Origin: Alphaproteobacteria bacterium
GTDB taxonomy: Bacteria > Pseudomonadota > Alphaproteobacteria > Puniceispirillales > Marisalimonadaceae
Assembly: GCA_004213885.1 (NCBI GenBank)
Contig: SGYL01000001.1
Location: 248,001 to 312,000 of the forward strand
DNA length: 64,000 nucleotides
Direction: 5' to 3'
The position numbers and the translations under genes are program-made. The stretch's first letter is position 1. Each line of letters opens with the position of its first letter. Under the pieces are notes generated by a model. The model searched no databases, was not told where the DNA came from, and worked only from the letters and a program-made list of their open reading frames with translations. This document shows, piece by piece, positions 36,198-44,528 of this stretch.

Positions 36198-37472
36198 ATG
36201 ACATCATTACCCGTTTCAATTGGAATAGCTGGTATTGGAAATGTTGGCAGTGAAGTTGTAAGTCAATTAACTAAACATAAAGAATATAAAAAATCTTTTT
36301 TTATTAAAGCAGTTTCGTACAGAAATAAAAAAAAGAAACGTAATTTTATACCAAAGGGTATTATTTATTATTCAGATGCTAAGAAGTTAGCTCAGGATAA
36401 AAATATAGATTTAGTCATTGAATTAATAGGGGGTTCTGAGGGTATTGCTAAAGATGTTTGTTTTATAGCTATTAAAAACAACAAACACCTAATAACCGCT
36501 AATAAAGCTCTTATTGCTGAATATGGCAAGGAGTTATCAGAATTATCAAATAAAAATTTAGTTTATTTTGGATTTGAAGCATCAGTTGCTGGTGGAGTGC
36601 CAGTCATTAAGGTAATAAAAGAAAGTTTAGTTTCTAATGAAATTTCACAAATTACAGGTATTATGAATGGCACATCAAATTATCTTATGGATGAAATTGA
36701 GAAGAAATCTATAGATTTTGAAAAAGTGCTTAAGACTGCTCAAAAACTTGGTTATGCAGAAAAAGACCCAACTTTTGATATTGAAGGAATTGATGCGGCA
36801 CATAAATTAGCAATTTTATCTCTTTTAGTATTTAAAAAGCTTCCAAGATTATCTGGAATGCATGTTAGAGGTGTCTCAGAAGTTACATTATATGATATTA
36901 AAACTGCTCGTGAATTTGGTTACAAAATAAAATTGCTTGCCATATGTTCAAATGAAAATTCTTTTGAATGTTCAGTAGAACCATGGTTGATTTCTCAAGA
37001 TCATAGTCTTGCTAAAATTGATGGCGTTCTAAATGCAATTGAAATTAATTCTAATTTAGCGGGACCACTACTTTTGACTGGTGCTGGAGCTGGGTCTAAA
37101 CCAACTGCTTCTGCAGTTATGTCTGATATCTTTGATTGTCTAGCTGGAGGAAATAGAACTGGAATATTAAGAAACGGTGAAAAAATTAATGAAATATCAA
37201 ATTCAAAATCGTTTAAGTCTGAAGTCAAATTTTATTTAAGAGTAAGTGTTGTAGATAAAGTTGGGATTTTATCTGATTTAACTAGTATTTTTAAAACCTT
37301 TAAAATTTCAATTGAAACTATTTATCAAGATTTACAAAAAGGTAATCAAGTTGCAAATCTAATTATATTTACTCATAATGTTAAACGTACCCAGATGCAA
37401 AAAGCTGTATTAAAAATTAATAAATTAAAAGGTACAGTAGGTAACGCATTGGCTTTTTGTATATATAATTAA
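36198..37472 (+). CDS. hom: Homoserine dehydrogenase
   Basis: Hom reduces aspartate semialdehyde to homoserine, toward threonine and methionine. The 424 residues contain the NAD(P)-binding GIAGIGNVGSEV, NKALIAEYG, the GIMNGTSNYLMDE motif, the catalytic YAEKDPTFDIEGIDAAHK stretch, and a C-terminal ACT domain from about 345 for threonine feedback. It is not fused to aspartokinase. In many alphaproteobacteria glpX lies between hom and recJ; here recJ follows after six bases. Confidence 0.95.
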   Translation: MTSLPVSIGIAGIGNVGSEVVSQLTKHKEYKKSFFIKAVSYRNKKKKRNFIPKGIIYYSDAKKLAQDKNIDLVIELIGGSEGIAKDVCFIAIKNNKHLITANKALIAEYGKELSELSNKNLVYFGFEASVAGGVPVIKVIKESLVSNEISQITGIMNGTSNYLMDEIEKKSIDFEKVLKTAQKLGYAEKDPTFDIEGIDAAHKLAILSLLVFKKLPRLSGMHVRGVSEVTLYDIKTAREFGYKIKLLAICSNENSFECSVEPWLISQDHSLAKIDGVLNAIEINSNLAGPLLLTGAGAGSKPTASAVMSDIFDCLAGGNRTGILRNGEKINEISNSKSFKSEVKFYLRVSVVDKVGILSDLTSIFKTFKISIETIYQDLQKGNQVANLIIFTHNVKRTQMQKAVLKINKLKGTVGNALAFCIYN

Positions 37473-37478
37473 AATAAA

Positions 37479-39266
37479 ATGAATGATAATCAAAATAGTT
37501 ATTATCAAAATAAAAAATCAATAAATCAAAATTACTGGAAATTATCAACTAGAACGGAATTAGAAACACATTTTGAACTTTTCTATTCTCAAAGGTTTAA
37601 TTTTCCTTCTGCATTAGTGCCAATCCTTATTGATAATAAGGTTTCAAAAGATAATTTTGAACTTTTCTTATACCCAAAGATAAAAAACTTACTTCCTGAT
37701 CCAAGTATTTTTATAGATATGGATAAAACAGTTAAGCGTATTGCAAATGAAATAGAAACTAAAAATCCTATAGGTGTTTTTGGTGATTATGATGTCGATG
37801 GTGCAACTTCTGCAGCTTTGTTAAAATTATTTTTACAATGTTTTGGGATTGAAGTTCACATTCATATACCTGACAGATTTTTAGAAGGTTATGGCCCAAA
37901 TATTTCTGCTTTGAACAGTTTAGTTTCAAAAGGATCAAATTTAATTATAACAGTTGATTGTGGAATTAATTCACATGAACCATTAAAAGAATTAAATAAG
38001 ACAGACATAGATTGTATTATCATTGATCATCATACACCCGACGATGATTTGCCTCCTGCTTTTTCAATAGTAAATCCTAAACGTAAAGAAAATGGAATTG
38101 AATATCATTATTTAAGTGCTGTTGGGGTTACTTTCATAATGATTGTTGGTTTAACAAGAGAGCTAAGACAAAGAGGTGTTTTTGAAAAAATAAAAGAACC
38201 AAATTTATTTAGATTTTTAGATTTAGTTGCTTTAGGAACAGTTTGTGATGTAGTCCCTTTAAAAGGTCTTAACAGATGCTTTGTTAAAGCTGGTTTAAAT
38301 ATTATTTCTCAGAGAAAAAATCTAGGTATAAATGCTTTATGCGATATATCGGATCTAAATAAAATACCAGATGAAGAAACTTTGGGTTATAAACTAGGGC
38401 CAAAAATTAATGCAGCTGGAAGAATTGGTTCAAGCGACATGGGTGTAAGTTTATTGATTTCAAAAGATATTAGTAAAGCAAATGAGCTTGCATCAAAACT
38501 TTATCAACTTAATGAGAAAAGAAAGAAATTAACTAACAACTCTACTTTAGAAGCAATAGGCATGGTTGAGAGTGAAAAAAATAAGATAGGAAAATTACCT
38601 GATTTTTTGTTTTTAGTTAGTGAAAATTGGAATGAAGGAATTATTGGTATTCTTGCAGGTAAGATTAAAGAAAAGTATAATAGACCTTGTTGTGTAATCT
38701 CAATAGGTCAAAATTATTCCAAAGGATCAGCAAGGTCTATTGCTAATATTCCAATAGGAGAATATTTTTTGGAAGCTTTAGATAAGAAACTACTTGTTAA
38801 AGGTGGAGGTCATGATTTAGCTGCTGGTCTTGCAATTGAAAACAATAAAATACAAATGTTTAAAGATTTTTTGATTTCTAAGGTTAAACATGCCTTCCAA
38901 GAAAATGAATTAGTTTCAGAAATATCTGTTACAAGTCAATTATCAATATCAGCATTAAATAGTGATTTAATGGATTGGATCAAAAAACTTGGGCCATGGG
39001 GACAGGGAAATCCAACACCAAAATTTATAATAAAAAATGTAATAATTAAAAAATTAGTCTTTTTTGGAAAAGAAAAAAAACATCTTCTTGTTAAAGTTTC
39101 TGATAATTCAGGTGAAATAGATTGTAAAATTTTTAATATTAATGAAACTGCTTTTTCATCAGTTTTAGAAAAAAATAAGTCGTTACATTTATTAGGTAAC
39201 TTAGTTTCAAATGAATGGAATAATAAGAACAAAGTGGAATTTAATTTAATTGATATAATGACTTGA
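37479..39266 (+). CDS. recJ: Single-stranded-DNA-specific exonuclease RecJ
   Basis: RecJ degrades single-stranded DNA 5' to 3' in recombination and mismatch repair. The 595 residues have the DHH phosphoesterase motifs GDYDVDGATSAA, TVDCGINSHE and IDHHTPDDDLPPA, the DHHA1 motif KGGGHDLAAGLAI, and a C-terminal OB fold. Length is typical. The gene follows hom after six bases, and its stop overlaps the -35 element of the tRNA-Glu promoter candidate. Confidence 0.95.
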   Translation: MNDNQNSYYQNKKSINQNYWKLSTRTELETHFELFYSQRFNFPSALVPILIDNKVSKDNFELFLYPKIKNLLPDPSIFIDMDKTVKRIANEIETKNPIGVFGDYDVDGATSAALLKLFLQCFGIEVHIHIPDRFLEGYGPNISALNSLVSKGSNLIITVDCGINSHEPLKELNKTDIDCIIIDHHTPDDDLPPAFSIVNPKRKENGIEYHYLSAVGVTFIMIVGLTRELRQRGVFEKIKEPNLFRFLDLVALGTVCDVVPLKGLNRCFVKAGLNIISQRKNLGINALCDISDLNKIPDEETLGYKLGPKINAAGRIGSSDMGVSLLISKDISKANELASKLYQLNEKRKKLTNNSTLEAIGMVESEKNKIGKLPDFLFLVSENWNEGIIGILAGKIKEKYNRPCCVISIGQNYSKGSARSIANIPIGEYFLEALDKKLLVKGGGHDLAAGLAIENNKIQMFKDFLISKVKHAFQENELVSEISVTSQLSISALNSDLMDWIKKLGPWGQGNPTPKFIIKNVIIKKLVFFGKEKKHLLVKVSDNSGEIDCKIFNINETAFSSVLEKNKSLHLLGNLVSNEWNNKNKVEFNLIDIMT

Positions 39267-39291
39267 TAACTTTTGCTTTTTAATCTATGAA
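39263..39291 (+). promoter_or_regulatory. Candidate promoter for tRNA-Glu
   Basis: TTGATA at 39263-39268, 17 bases, then TATGAA at 39286-39291 overlap the recJ stop codon. A start near 39298 would lie about six bases before the mature tRNA 5' end at 39304. Confidence 0.4.
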
Positions 39292-39303
39292 TTAAACAAT
39301 ATT

Positions 39304-39379
39304 GGCCCCTTCGTCTAGTGGTTTAGGACATCGCCCTTTCACGGCGGCAACACGGGTTCGAATCCCGTAGGGGTCACCA
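39304..39379 (+). tRNA. tRNA-Glu(UUC)
   Basis: The 76 bases fold as a cloverleaf. The acceptor GGCCCCT pairs with AGGGGTC with one G-U pair, the anticodon loop CTTTCAC carries UUC, the T arm contains GGTTCGAATCC, and CCA at 39377-39379 is encoded. It lies between recJ and a glutathione S-transferase gene. No clear terminator follows within the next 60 bases. Confidence 0.95.
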
Positions 39380-39442
39380 CTAAAAACTCAAAAATATTAA
39401 TTATTCTTTACTCTAAATTCATATTTTGATTAGATTGTTGGC

Positions 39443-40075
39443 ATGAAACTAATAATTGCAGCACCAAGTCCATATGCACGAAAAGTACGAGTATCTCTTC
39501 AAGAAAAAAAAATAGATCATGAGGTTATTATCGATGTTCCTTGGAATAAAAACACTTTAACTAAAGACAAAAACCCATTAGGGAAAGTACCAATTCTAAT
39601 TACTAAAGAGAAACAACACATTTTCGATAGCAAAGTAATTATTCGATATTTAGATCAAATTGTTCCTAACCCAAAATTGTACCCTAGTGATCATAAGAAT
39701 GAATTATCTACTTTAACTATTGAAGCAATTGCCGATGGCATTTGTGATGCAGTTGTTCTAATTCGTCTCGAAAATGTAAGAGTTAATAATTTGATTAGTA
39801 AACAATGGATACAAAGACAGGAAGAGAAAATTTTTAATGGACTTAAATACTTATCTAAAGATCTCGGTTCTAAAAATTATTTTGTAGATGATTATTTCAA
39901 TATTGCTGACATTTCTGCTTTTACAAGTCTAGAATATGTAGACATTAGATTTAAAGAACTTGATTGGAGAAGAGAATTCCCTAATTTGGATAATTACTGG
40001 AAATTTCACAATACTAGAGATTCATTTGCAAACACTAAACCAAGTAGTCAAAAAATTGATCCTATAACTTATTAA
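39443..40075 (+). CDS. Glutathione S-transferase family protein
   Basis: The 210 residues form an N-terminal thioredoxin-like domain (about 1-78: PSPYARKVRVSLQEKKI, LGKVPIL with the cis-proline, FDSKVIIRYLD) and a C-terminal helical domain (about 90-200) with FNIADISAF, the conserved N-capping motif. It resembles the small bacterial GstB-like group. The substrate is unknown; detoxification or a metabolic glutathione-dependent step are both possible. It stands alone between tRNA-Glu and a 201-base gap. Confidence 0.88.
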   Translation: MKLIIAAPSPYARKVRVSLQEKKIDHEVIIDVPWNKNTLTKDKNPLGKVPILITKEKQHIFDSKVIIRYLDQIVPNPKLYPSDHKNELSTLTIEAIADGICDAVVLIRLENVRVNNLISKQWIQRQEEKIFNGLKYLSKDLGSKNYFVDDYFNIADISAFTSLEYVDIRFKELDWRREFPNLDNYWKFHNTRDSFANTKPSSQKIDPITY

Positions 40076-40276
40076 TATCTTTAATCAGTTTTTTTTATAA
40101 AACCAAATTTATTTAAATGTAAAATTCTTTAATATGTAAAAATAAATTCTAATTTACTTAAAAAGTTTACTAGGCAACTAAATTTAAAATTTTAAAAATA
40201 AATTTAAATTATTTTATCTATGTATAATTTATTGATATTATAATTTCAAAAAATATTTTTATGAATTGTAGGATCT
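40076..40276 (+). other. Intergenic region without a recognisable gene
   Basis: This 201-base AT-rich gap is the longest non-coding stretch in the window. It holds two TATAAT-like boxes near 40223 and 40239 but no matching -35 elements. I see no hairpin with a T tract, no tRNA and no small open frame with a ribosome-binding sequence. It probably contains the promoter for the hydratase gene. Confidence 0.5.
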
Positions 40277-41068
40277 ATGAAAAAAGATAATGAATATAAA
40301 TTAGCAAATATCATTTGGAACCATTGGCAAAATGGAACTTTAATTGATGACATTACTGTTATTGATGACATTACACCAAAAGATAGAACTTATGGTTATG
40401 AAGTTCAAAAGTATTTTAATGAATTTTCAAACAAGGATATTTTTGGTTGGAAGATTGCTGCAAGTAATAAAGCAGGTCAGGAACATATAGGTGCTCAGTC
40501 GCCACTTGCAGGAGTTTTGCTCGAAGAAAAAAAAAATAATTATAATGAAAGTATTAAATTATTACCAAATCAAATGTTAGTTGCTGAAGTAGAATTTATT
40601 TTTAAAATGAAACATGATTTAGATTTCAATAAATCTAATTATTCAGAGCAAGATACACTTTTAATAATTGAAAGTTTACATGCTGGCATTGAATTGCCAG
40701 ATTCTAGATTTTTAAATTATACGAAAGTAGGTGAGGCTAATTTGATAGCTGATAATGCATGTGCACATCAATTTATACTTGGGCCAAAATTATCTGATGA
40801 TTGGAGAAATAGAAACTTAAAAGATCAAAAAGTTTCAATTTCAGTCAATGATGAAAATAGTGAATATGGTTTGGGAGAAAATGTATTAGGAAGTCCAATA
40901 TTGGCACTTAAGTGGTTATTAAATGAATTATTAGAATTCAAAATTCCTTTAAAGAAAGGTCATTTTGTTTCTACTGGCACTGTTACAAAGCCAATACCAA
41001 TAAAAAAAGGTGATATTGTTAAAGCAGATTATTCAGATTTAGGTAATTTTCAAATTAGTTTAAATTAA
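40277..41068 (+). CDS. 2-keto-4-pentenoate hydratase-like protein (MhpD/HpcG family)
   Basis: The 263 residues match the fumarylacetoacetase-like hydratase group that adds water to 2-hydroxy-alkadienoates in aromatic meta-cleavage pathways. Visible family stretches are GYEVQ near the N-terminus, GWKIAASNKAGQEHIG, LVAEVEFIF with the metal-binding glutamates, and HFVSTGTVTKPIPIKKGD near the C-terminus. No other meta-cleavage genes are nearby, so the true substrate is open; 4-oxalocrotonate decarboxylase is a close relative. An 18-base tandem duplication near the N-terminus gives the repeat IDDITV-IDDITP. A GTAGGATCT ribosome-binding sequence precedes the ATG. Confidence 0.82.
   Translation: MKKDNEYKLANIIWNHWQNGTLIDDITVIDDITPKDRTYGYEVQKYFNEFSNKDIFGWKIAASNKAGQEHIGAQSPLAGVLLEEKKNNYNESIKLLPNQMLVAEVEFIFKMKHDLDFNKSNYSEQDTLLIIESLHAGIELPDSRFLNYTKVGEANLIADNACAHQFILGPKLSDDWRNRNLKDQKVSISVNDENSEYGLGENVLGSPILALKWLLNELLEFKIPLKKGHFVSTGTVTKPIPIKKGDIVKADYSDLGNFQISLN
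40343..40374 (+). repeat. Tandem 18-base repeat in the hydratase gene
   Basis: ATTGATGACATTAC occurs at 40343-40356 and again at 40361-40374, a period of 18 bases. It encodes IDDIT twice, an in-frame six-residue duplication in the N-terminal region. Confidence 0.9.
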
Positions 41069-41083
41069 TTTTAGATTTAAATC

Positions 41084-42913
41084 ATGAGTTCACAATTAAT
41101 TTTATCAATTAAAGAAGCAATGGTTAGGTTTAAAGATAAGCCAATATTTGAAGATCTAAATTTTAATCTTCATCAAAAATCTAGGATTGCTCTAGTAGGT
41201 AAAAATGGTTCTGGTAAAACAACTTTGATGAAAATGATTGCTGGAGAAATTGAACTAGAAGAAGGCGAAAGATGGTTGGAAAATAAGATAGAAATTGGAT
41301 ATCTGAATCAGGAATTTATTAATCTTTCTGATAAGAATATTTTTCAGGAATTAATATCAAATATTAATGATGATGAAGAAAAGAAGTTTAAAATTGATAT
41401 TATAACAGAAGCATTAAATATAAACTTAAAGAGTAAACTTATTGATTTATCAGGTGGTCAACTAAGAAAAGTAGGTTTGGCAAAAGCCCTTATAAATGAG
41501 CCAAGCATTTTGTTATTAGATGAACCTACTAATCATCTTGATCTTGAGGTTATTGAATGGTTAGAAAATTATTTGAATAAATATAATGGGACTATTATTT
41601 GTGTTTCACATGATAGGACCTTTTTATCAAACGTAACTAATAAAGTTTTTTGGATAGATAGGGGTAATTTAAAAATAAGTCCAAAAGGATTTAAGTTTTT
41701 TGATGAATGGTCACAATCTCTATTAGAGCAAGAGGAAAAAGAATTAAAAAATAGAAAACAAAGTTTATCAGTGGATATTGAATGGGCTTCAAAGGGAGTT
41801 AAAGCAAGAGTAAAACGGAACGTTAGAAGGCTTGAGCAAATTAAATTAATGCAAAAAAAACTAGAAGAAGATGAATCATCTTATAAACGTGCAATTTCAA
41901 AAATTAAAATTAACTCTAATATTAAATTTAAAGATCACGCAAAATCAATTTCAGAGTTTTTTAATGTTTCAAAATCATTTAAGACAAATTCTGAAGAAAT
42001 TAAAATTTTAGAAAACTTCAATTTTAAAATTAATAAGGGTGATAGAATTGGAATACTTGGTGGAAATGGTTCTGGTAAAACAACCTTCTTAAAACTTTTA
42101 TTAAAAGAGGAAATTCCAGACAAAGGAACAATTAAAAATTTTAAAAATATAGAATTTTCATATTTTGATCAAAAAAGATCGGATTTATTTTTGAAAGAAA
42201 CTATTAAAAAAAACATGTGCCCCTCTGGGGGTGACTACATAAACGTTATGGGAAAAGATAGACATGTATATGGATATTTGAAAGAATTTCAATTTGATCC
42301 AAAGATATTAAATGATTACGTGTCTACTTTGTCTGGAGGACAAAAAAACAGATTAATGCTTGCAAAGATACTTGCAAACCCAAAATCATGTTTAATTCTT
42401 GATGAACCAACAAACGATCTTGATATGGATACTCTTGATTTGCTGGAAGAAATTCTCATTAATTATAAAGGCACATTAATTATAGTTTCACATGATAGAG
42501 ATTTCTTAGACCAGACAGTTACTAGAATTTTAGCATTTCAAGGTGATGGTAAGGTTATAGACTGTATAGGAGGTTATTCAGATTATTTAAAACTTAAAAA
42601 AAATAGTTTTAAAAAAAAGAGTTTAATAAAACATGATTTAAATAAAGTCAAAAAAGATAATCAAATTAAAATGTCAAATAATAATAAATTAACCTATAAA
42701 TTAGAACATGAATTGTCCATAATACCAAGTGAGATTGAAAAATTAGAAATGATCATATCACAGATGAACAATATCTTATCTGATGCAGATTTATATACAA
42801 AAAATATTGATAAATTTTTAGAATCTTCAAAAACTTTAGAAATGTCTAAAAAGAAATTAGATAAATTAGAAACAAGATGGCTGGAGTTAGATTTACAAAA
42901 AAATAAATTGTAG
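41084..42913 (+). CDS. ABC-F family ATPase (Uup-like)
   Basis: This 609-residue soluble protein has two ABC cassettes and no membrane segment. Walker A motifs are GKNGSGKTTL and GGNGSGKTTF, signatures LSGGQLRKVGLAKAL and LSGGQKNRLMLAKIL, and Walker B stretches LLLDEPTNHLD and LILDEPTNDLD. A basic linker with RRLEQIK-type helices lies between them, and a coiled-coil tail from about 540 ends the protein, as in Uup. ABC-F proteins act on the ribosome or, for Uup, on branched DNA intermediates or ribosome assembly. It may form a transcript with the hydratase gene 15 bases upstream, but a functional link is not evident. Confidence 0.9.
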   Translation: MSSQLILSIKEAMVRFKDKPIFEDLNFNLHQKSRIALVGKNGSGKTTLMKMIAGEIELEEGERWLENKIEIGYLNQEFINLSDKNIFQELISNINDDEEKKFKIDIITEALNINLKSKLIDLSGGQLRKVGLAKALINEPSILLLDEPTNHLDLEVIEWLENYLNKYNGTIICVSHDRTFLSNVTNKVFWIDRGNLKISPKGFKFFDEWSQSLLEQEEKELKNRKQSLSVDIEWASKGVKARVKRNVRRLEQIKLMQKKLEEDESSYKRAISKIKINSNIKFKDHAKSISEFFNVSKSFKTNSEEIKILENFNFKINKGDRIGILGGNGSGKTTFLKLLLKEEIPDKGTIKNFKNIEFSYFDQKRSDLFLKETIKKNMCPSGGDYINVMGKDRHVYGYLKEFQFDPKILNDYVSTLSGGQKNRLMLAKILANPKSCLILDEPTNDLDMDTLDLLEEILINYKGTLIIVSHDRDFLDQTVTRILAFQGDGKVIDCIGGYSDYLKLKKNSFKKKSLIKHDLNKVKKDNQIKMSNNNKLTYKLEHELSIIPSEIEKLEMIISQMNNILSDADLYTKNIDKFLESSKTLEMSKKKLDKLETRWLELDLQKNKL

Positions 42914-42958
42914 TTAGATAATATTATTGATAATGTATATGTTGAATTAATGTATTTC

Positions 42959-42964
42959 TATAAT
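42959..42964 (+). promoter_or_regulatory. Candidate -10 element for the cold-shock gene
   Basis: A perfect TATAAT lies 51 bases before the cold-shock ATG. No good -35 is present (TATATG at the right distance). The inverted repeat TTGAATTAA at 42942-42950 and TTAATTCAA at 42980-42988 flanks it symmetrically and could be an operator. Confidence 0.4.
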
Positions 42965-42974
42965 TTGATTGAAC

Positions 42975-43009
42975 TAACTTTAATTCAATAGATCAACAAA
43001 GTTAAGGAG
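42975..43009 (+). promoter_or_regulatory. Leader hairpin next to the cold-shock ribosome-binding site
   Basis: TAACTTT at 42975-42981 and AAAGTTA at 42998-43004 can form a seven-base-pair hairpin with a 16-base loop. It ends immediately at the strong Shine-Dalgarno sequence AGGAG (43005-43009), six bases before the ATG. Such placement could make translation depend on temperature or on RNA binding by the cold-shock protein. Confidence 0.45.
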
Positions 43010-43015
43010 TCGGTT

Positions 43016-43216
43016 ATGGAAGGTGTTGTTAAGTGGTTTAATTTTCAAAAAGGATATGGTTTTATAACACCTACAGGGGATGAAAAAGATGTTTTTGTAC
43101 ATAAGACTTCTTTAGAAAAAAATGGCATAAGAACTCTTACTGAAGGCCAAAAAGTTACTTTTGAAGTAGCAGTAAATAAAGGTAAAAGTAGTGCTGTTAA
43201 TATAAGATTAACTTAA
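43016..43216 (+). CDS. Cold-shock protein (CspA family)
   Basis: The 66 residues form a single cold-shock domain with both RNA-binding motifs in clear form: RNP1 as KGYGFIT and RNP2 as VFVHKTSL. It probably acts as an RNA chaperone in the cytoplasm. It has the best ribosome-binding sequence in this part of the window (AGGAG, six-base spacing), which suggests high expression. Its 3' end overlaps the convergent aminotransferase gene by nine bases. Confidence 0.97.
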   Translation: MEGVVKWFNFQKGYGFITPTGDEKDVFVHKTSLEKNGIRTLTEGQKVTFEVAVNKGKSSAVNIRLT

Positions 43217-44473
43217 AAATTCACTTTTTAACCAAGATTTTAAATTTAGAATGCCTTCGTTTATTTTTGGAAAAAGCTCATTAAAATCATCATCTTTTAT
43301 AGAAGTATTATCTTTCATAAAAGATAATGCTTTGTTTCCATCAAAATCTACAAATGCCATTCTAGTAATAAGTTTTTCATCTTCAATTCCAAAGTTTTTT
43401 CCTGGAAGCATTGCAAATCCAGTGTTCTGAAGTACTTGTTCGCATAGAGTTGCTGCATTATTAATTATATTGTTGTGTTTAATTATTTTTGAAAAATCAC
43501 ATAATATATAGAATCCTCCTTGAGGTCTTATGCATTCTATTCCTATTTCTGATAGTTGATCATAAACGAAATCAGCTACTTTTTTTAAAATTTTTCTTGA
43601 GTTGTTCAGATATTCTGAATGATCTTCTGTGTAAGCCTTTACAGCTGCATATTGAATGGGTGCACTAACTGATGTAAACGTCTCACTAGCTAATGATCTA
43701 ACACTATCATAAATTATTTTTAATTCTTTTGGAAATGTTAAGGTTCCTAGTCTCCATCCACCAGCACCGCACCACTTACTTAGTCCAGAAGAAATGATAG
43801 TCCCTTCTGGATAAAAATGACTAATTGAATGATAATTTCCATTAAAATCTAGTTCAGTATAGATTTCATCTGAAATAACTATAATGTTATTTTCTTTACA
43901 AATTATCGACAATTCTTCTAATTCTTCATTATTTGTTCCAGTCGGATTGTTAGGTGAATTAAGTATTAATAGTTGATATTTATATTTGTTATTTTTGCAA
44001 TAATCTCTAAGTGCATTTGCACTCAAATGCCAATTAGTGTTTTTTGATGTGTCAATCCAATTTATCTCTTTTTTTAAAATCCTTGCTTGTGGTTCGTAAG
44101 AAACCCAACTTGGTTTGGGAAGCAACAAGGGCATTTCTGTAACCATTTGACACTGAAATATAAGTTCTTTAGACCCTGGGCCTATTATCACATTATCTTG
44201 GGAATAATTATAAAGATTTTTTTTGGAATGATATTTAGCAACAACCTCTCTAAGTTTTAATAGGCCTGATACATTTAAATAATCTTTTTGATGTGCATTT
44301 TTTTTTAAGGTTTCAATCAGAATTTCTGGCACTGGGAAAGGTGACTGACCAAGCCCAAATTTATAAACATTTTTTCCTTCATCAATAAGTTTATTAGATA
44401 TTTCATTAATTCTAAGTGTACTTGACGGTTCGGCATTTCTAAATCTTTCATACAACATATTTTGCTTGTTCAT
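43208..44473 (-). CDS. Class I/II pyridoxal-phosphate aminotransferase
   Basis: The 421 residues belong to the aspartate-aminotransferase fold: NSPNNPTGT, SDEIYTELDF, and the pyridoxal-binding lysine in SSGLSKWCGAGGWRLG. A conserved arginine for the substrate carboxylate is expected in LITRMAF near residue 387. The substrate cannot be named from the sequence; aspartate, aromatic or other amino acids are possible. It stands as a single minus-strand gene, divergent from a DMT permease across 55 bases and overlapping the cold-shock gene by nine at the 3' end. Confidence 0.9.
   Translation of the reverse strand: MNKQNMLYERFRNAEPSSTLRINEISNKLIDEGKNVYKFGLGQSPFPVPEILIETLKKNAHQKDYLNVSGLLKLREVVAKYHSKKNLYNYSQDNVIIGPGSKELIFQCQMVTEMPLLLPKPSWVSYEPQARILKKEINWIDTSKNTNWHLSANALRDYCKNNKYKYQLLILNSPNNPTGTNNEELEELSIICKENNIIVISDEIYTELDFNGNYHSISHFYPEGTIISSGLSKWCGAGGWRLGTLTFPKELKIIYDSVRSLASETFTSVSAPIQYAAVKAYTEDHSEYLNNSRKILKKVADFVYDQLSEIGIECIRPQGGFYILCDFSKIIKHNNIINNAATLCEQVLQNTGFAMLPGKNFGIEDEKLITRMAFVDFDGNKALSFMKDNTSIKDDDFNELFPKINEGILNLKSWLKSEFLS
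43213..43231. terminator. Weak AT-only hairpin at the csp/aminotransferase convergent ends
   Basis: TTAAAAA at 43213-43219 and TTTTTAA at 43225-43231 can form a seven-pair stem with a five-base loop on either strand. It overlaps the cold-shock stop codon and lies close to the aminotransferase stop. With no G-C pair it would be weak; a bidirectional terminator role is only a possibility. Confidence 0.2.
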
Positions 44474-44528
44474 TTAAAAAAAAACGTTTAAATATTTAGT
44501 GCTTTGATTATATCCTTAACTTAAATTT

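Noticed and set aside
39380-39442. Terminator after tRNA-Glu
   Set aside because: No G-C-containing hairpin followed by T residues is present.
40076-40276. Possible small RNA or small gene in the longest gap
   Set aside because: Only AT-rich sequence with TATAAT-like boxes; no stable stem, no T tract and no open frame with a ribosome-binding sequence.
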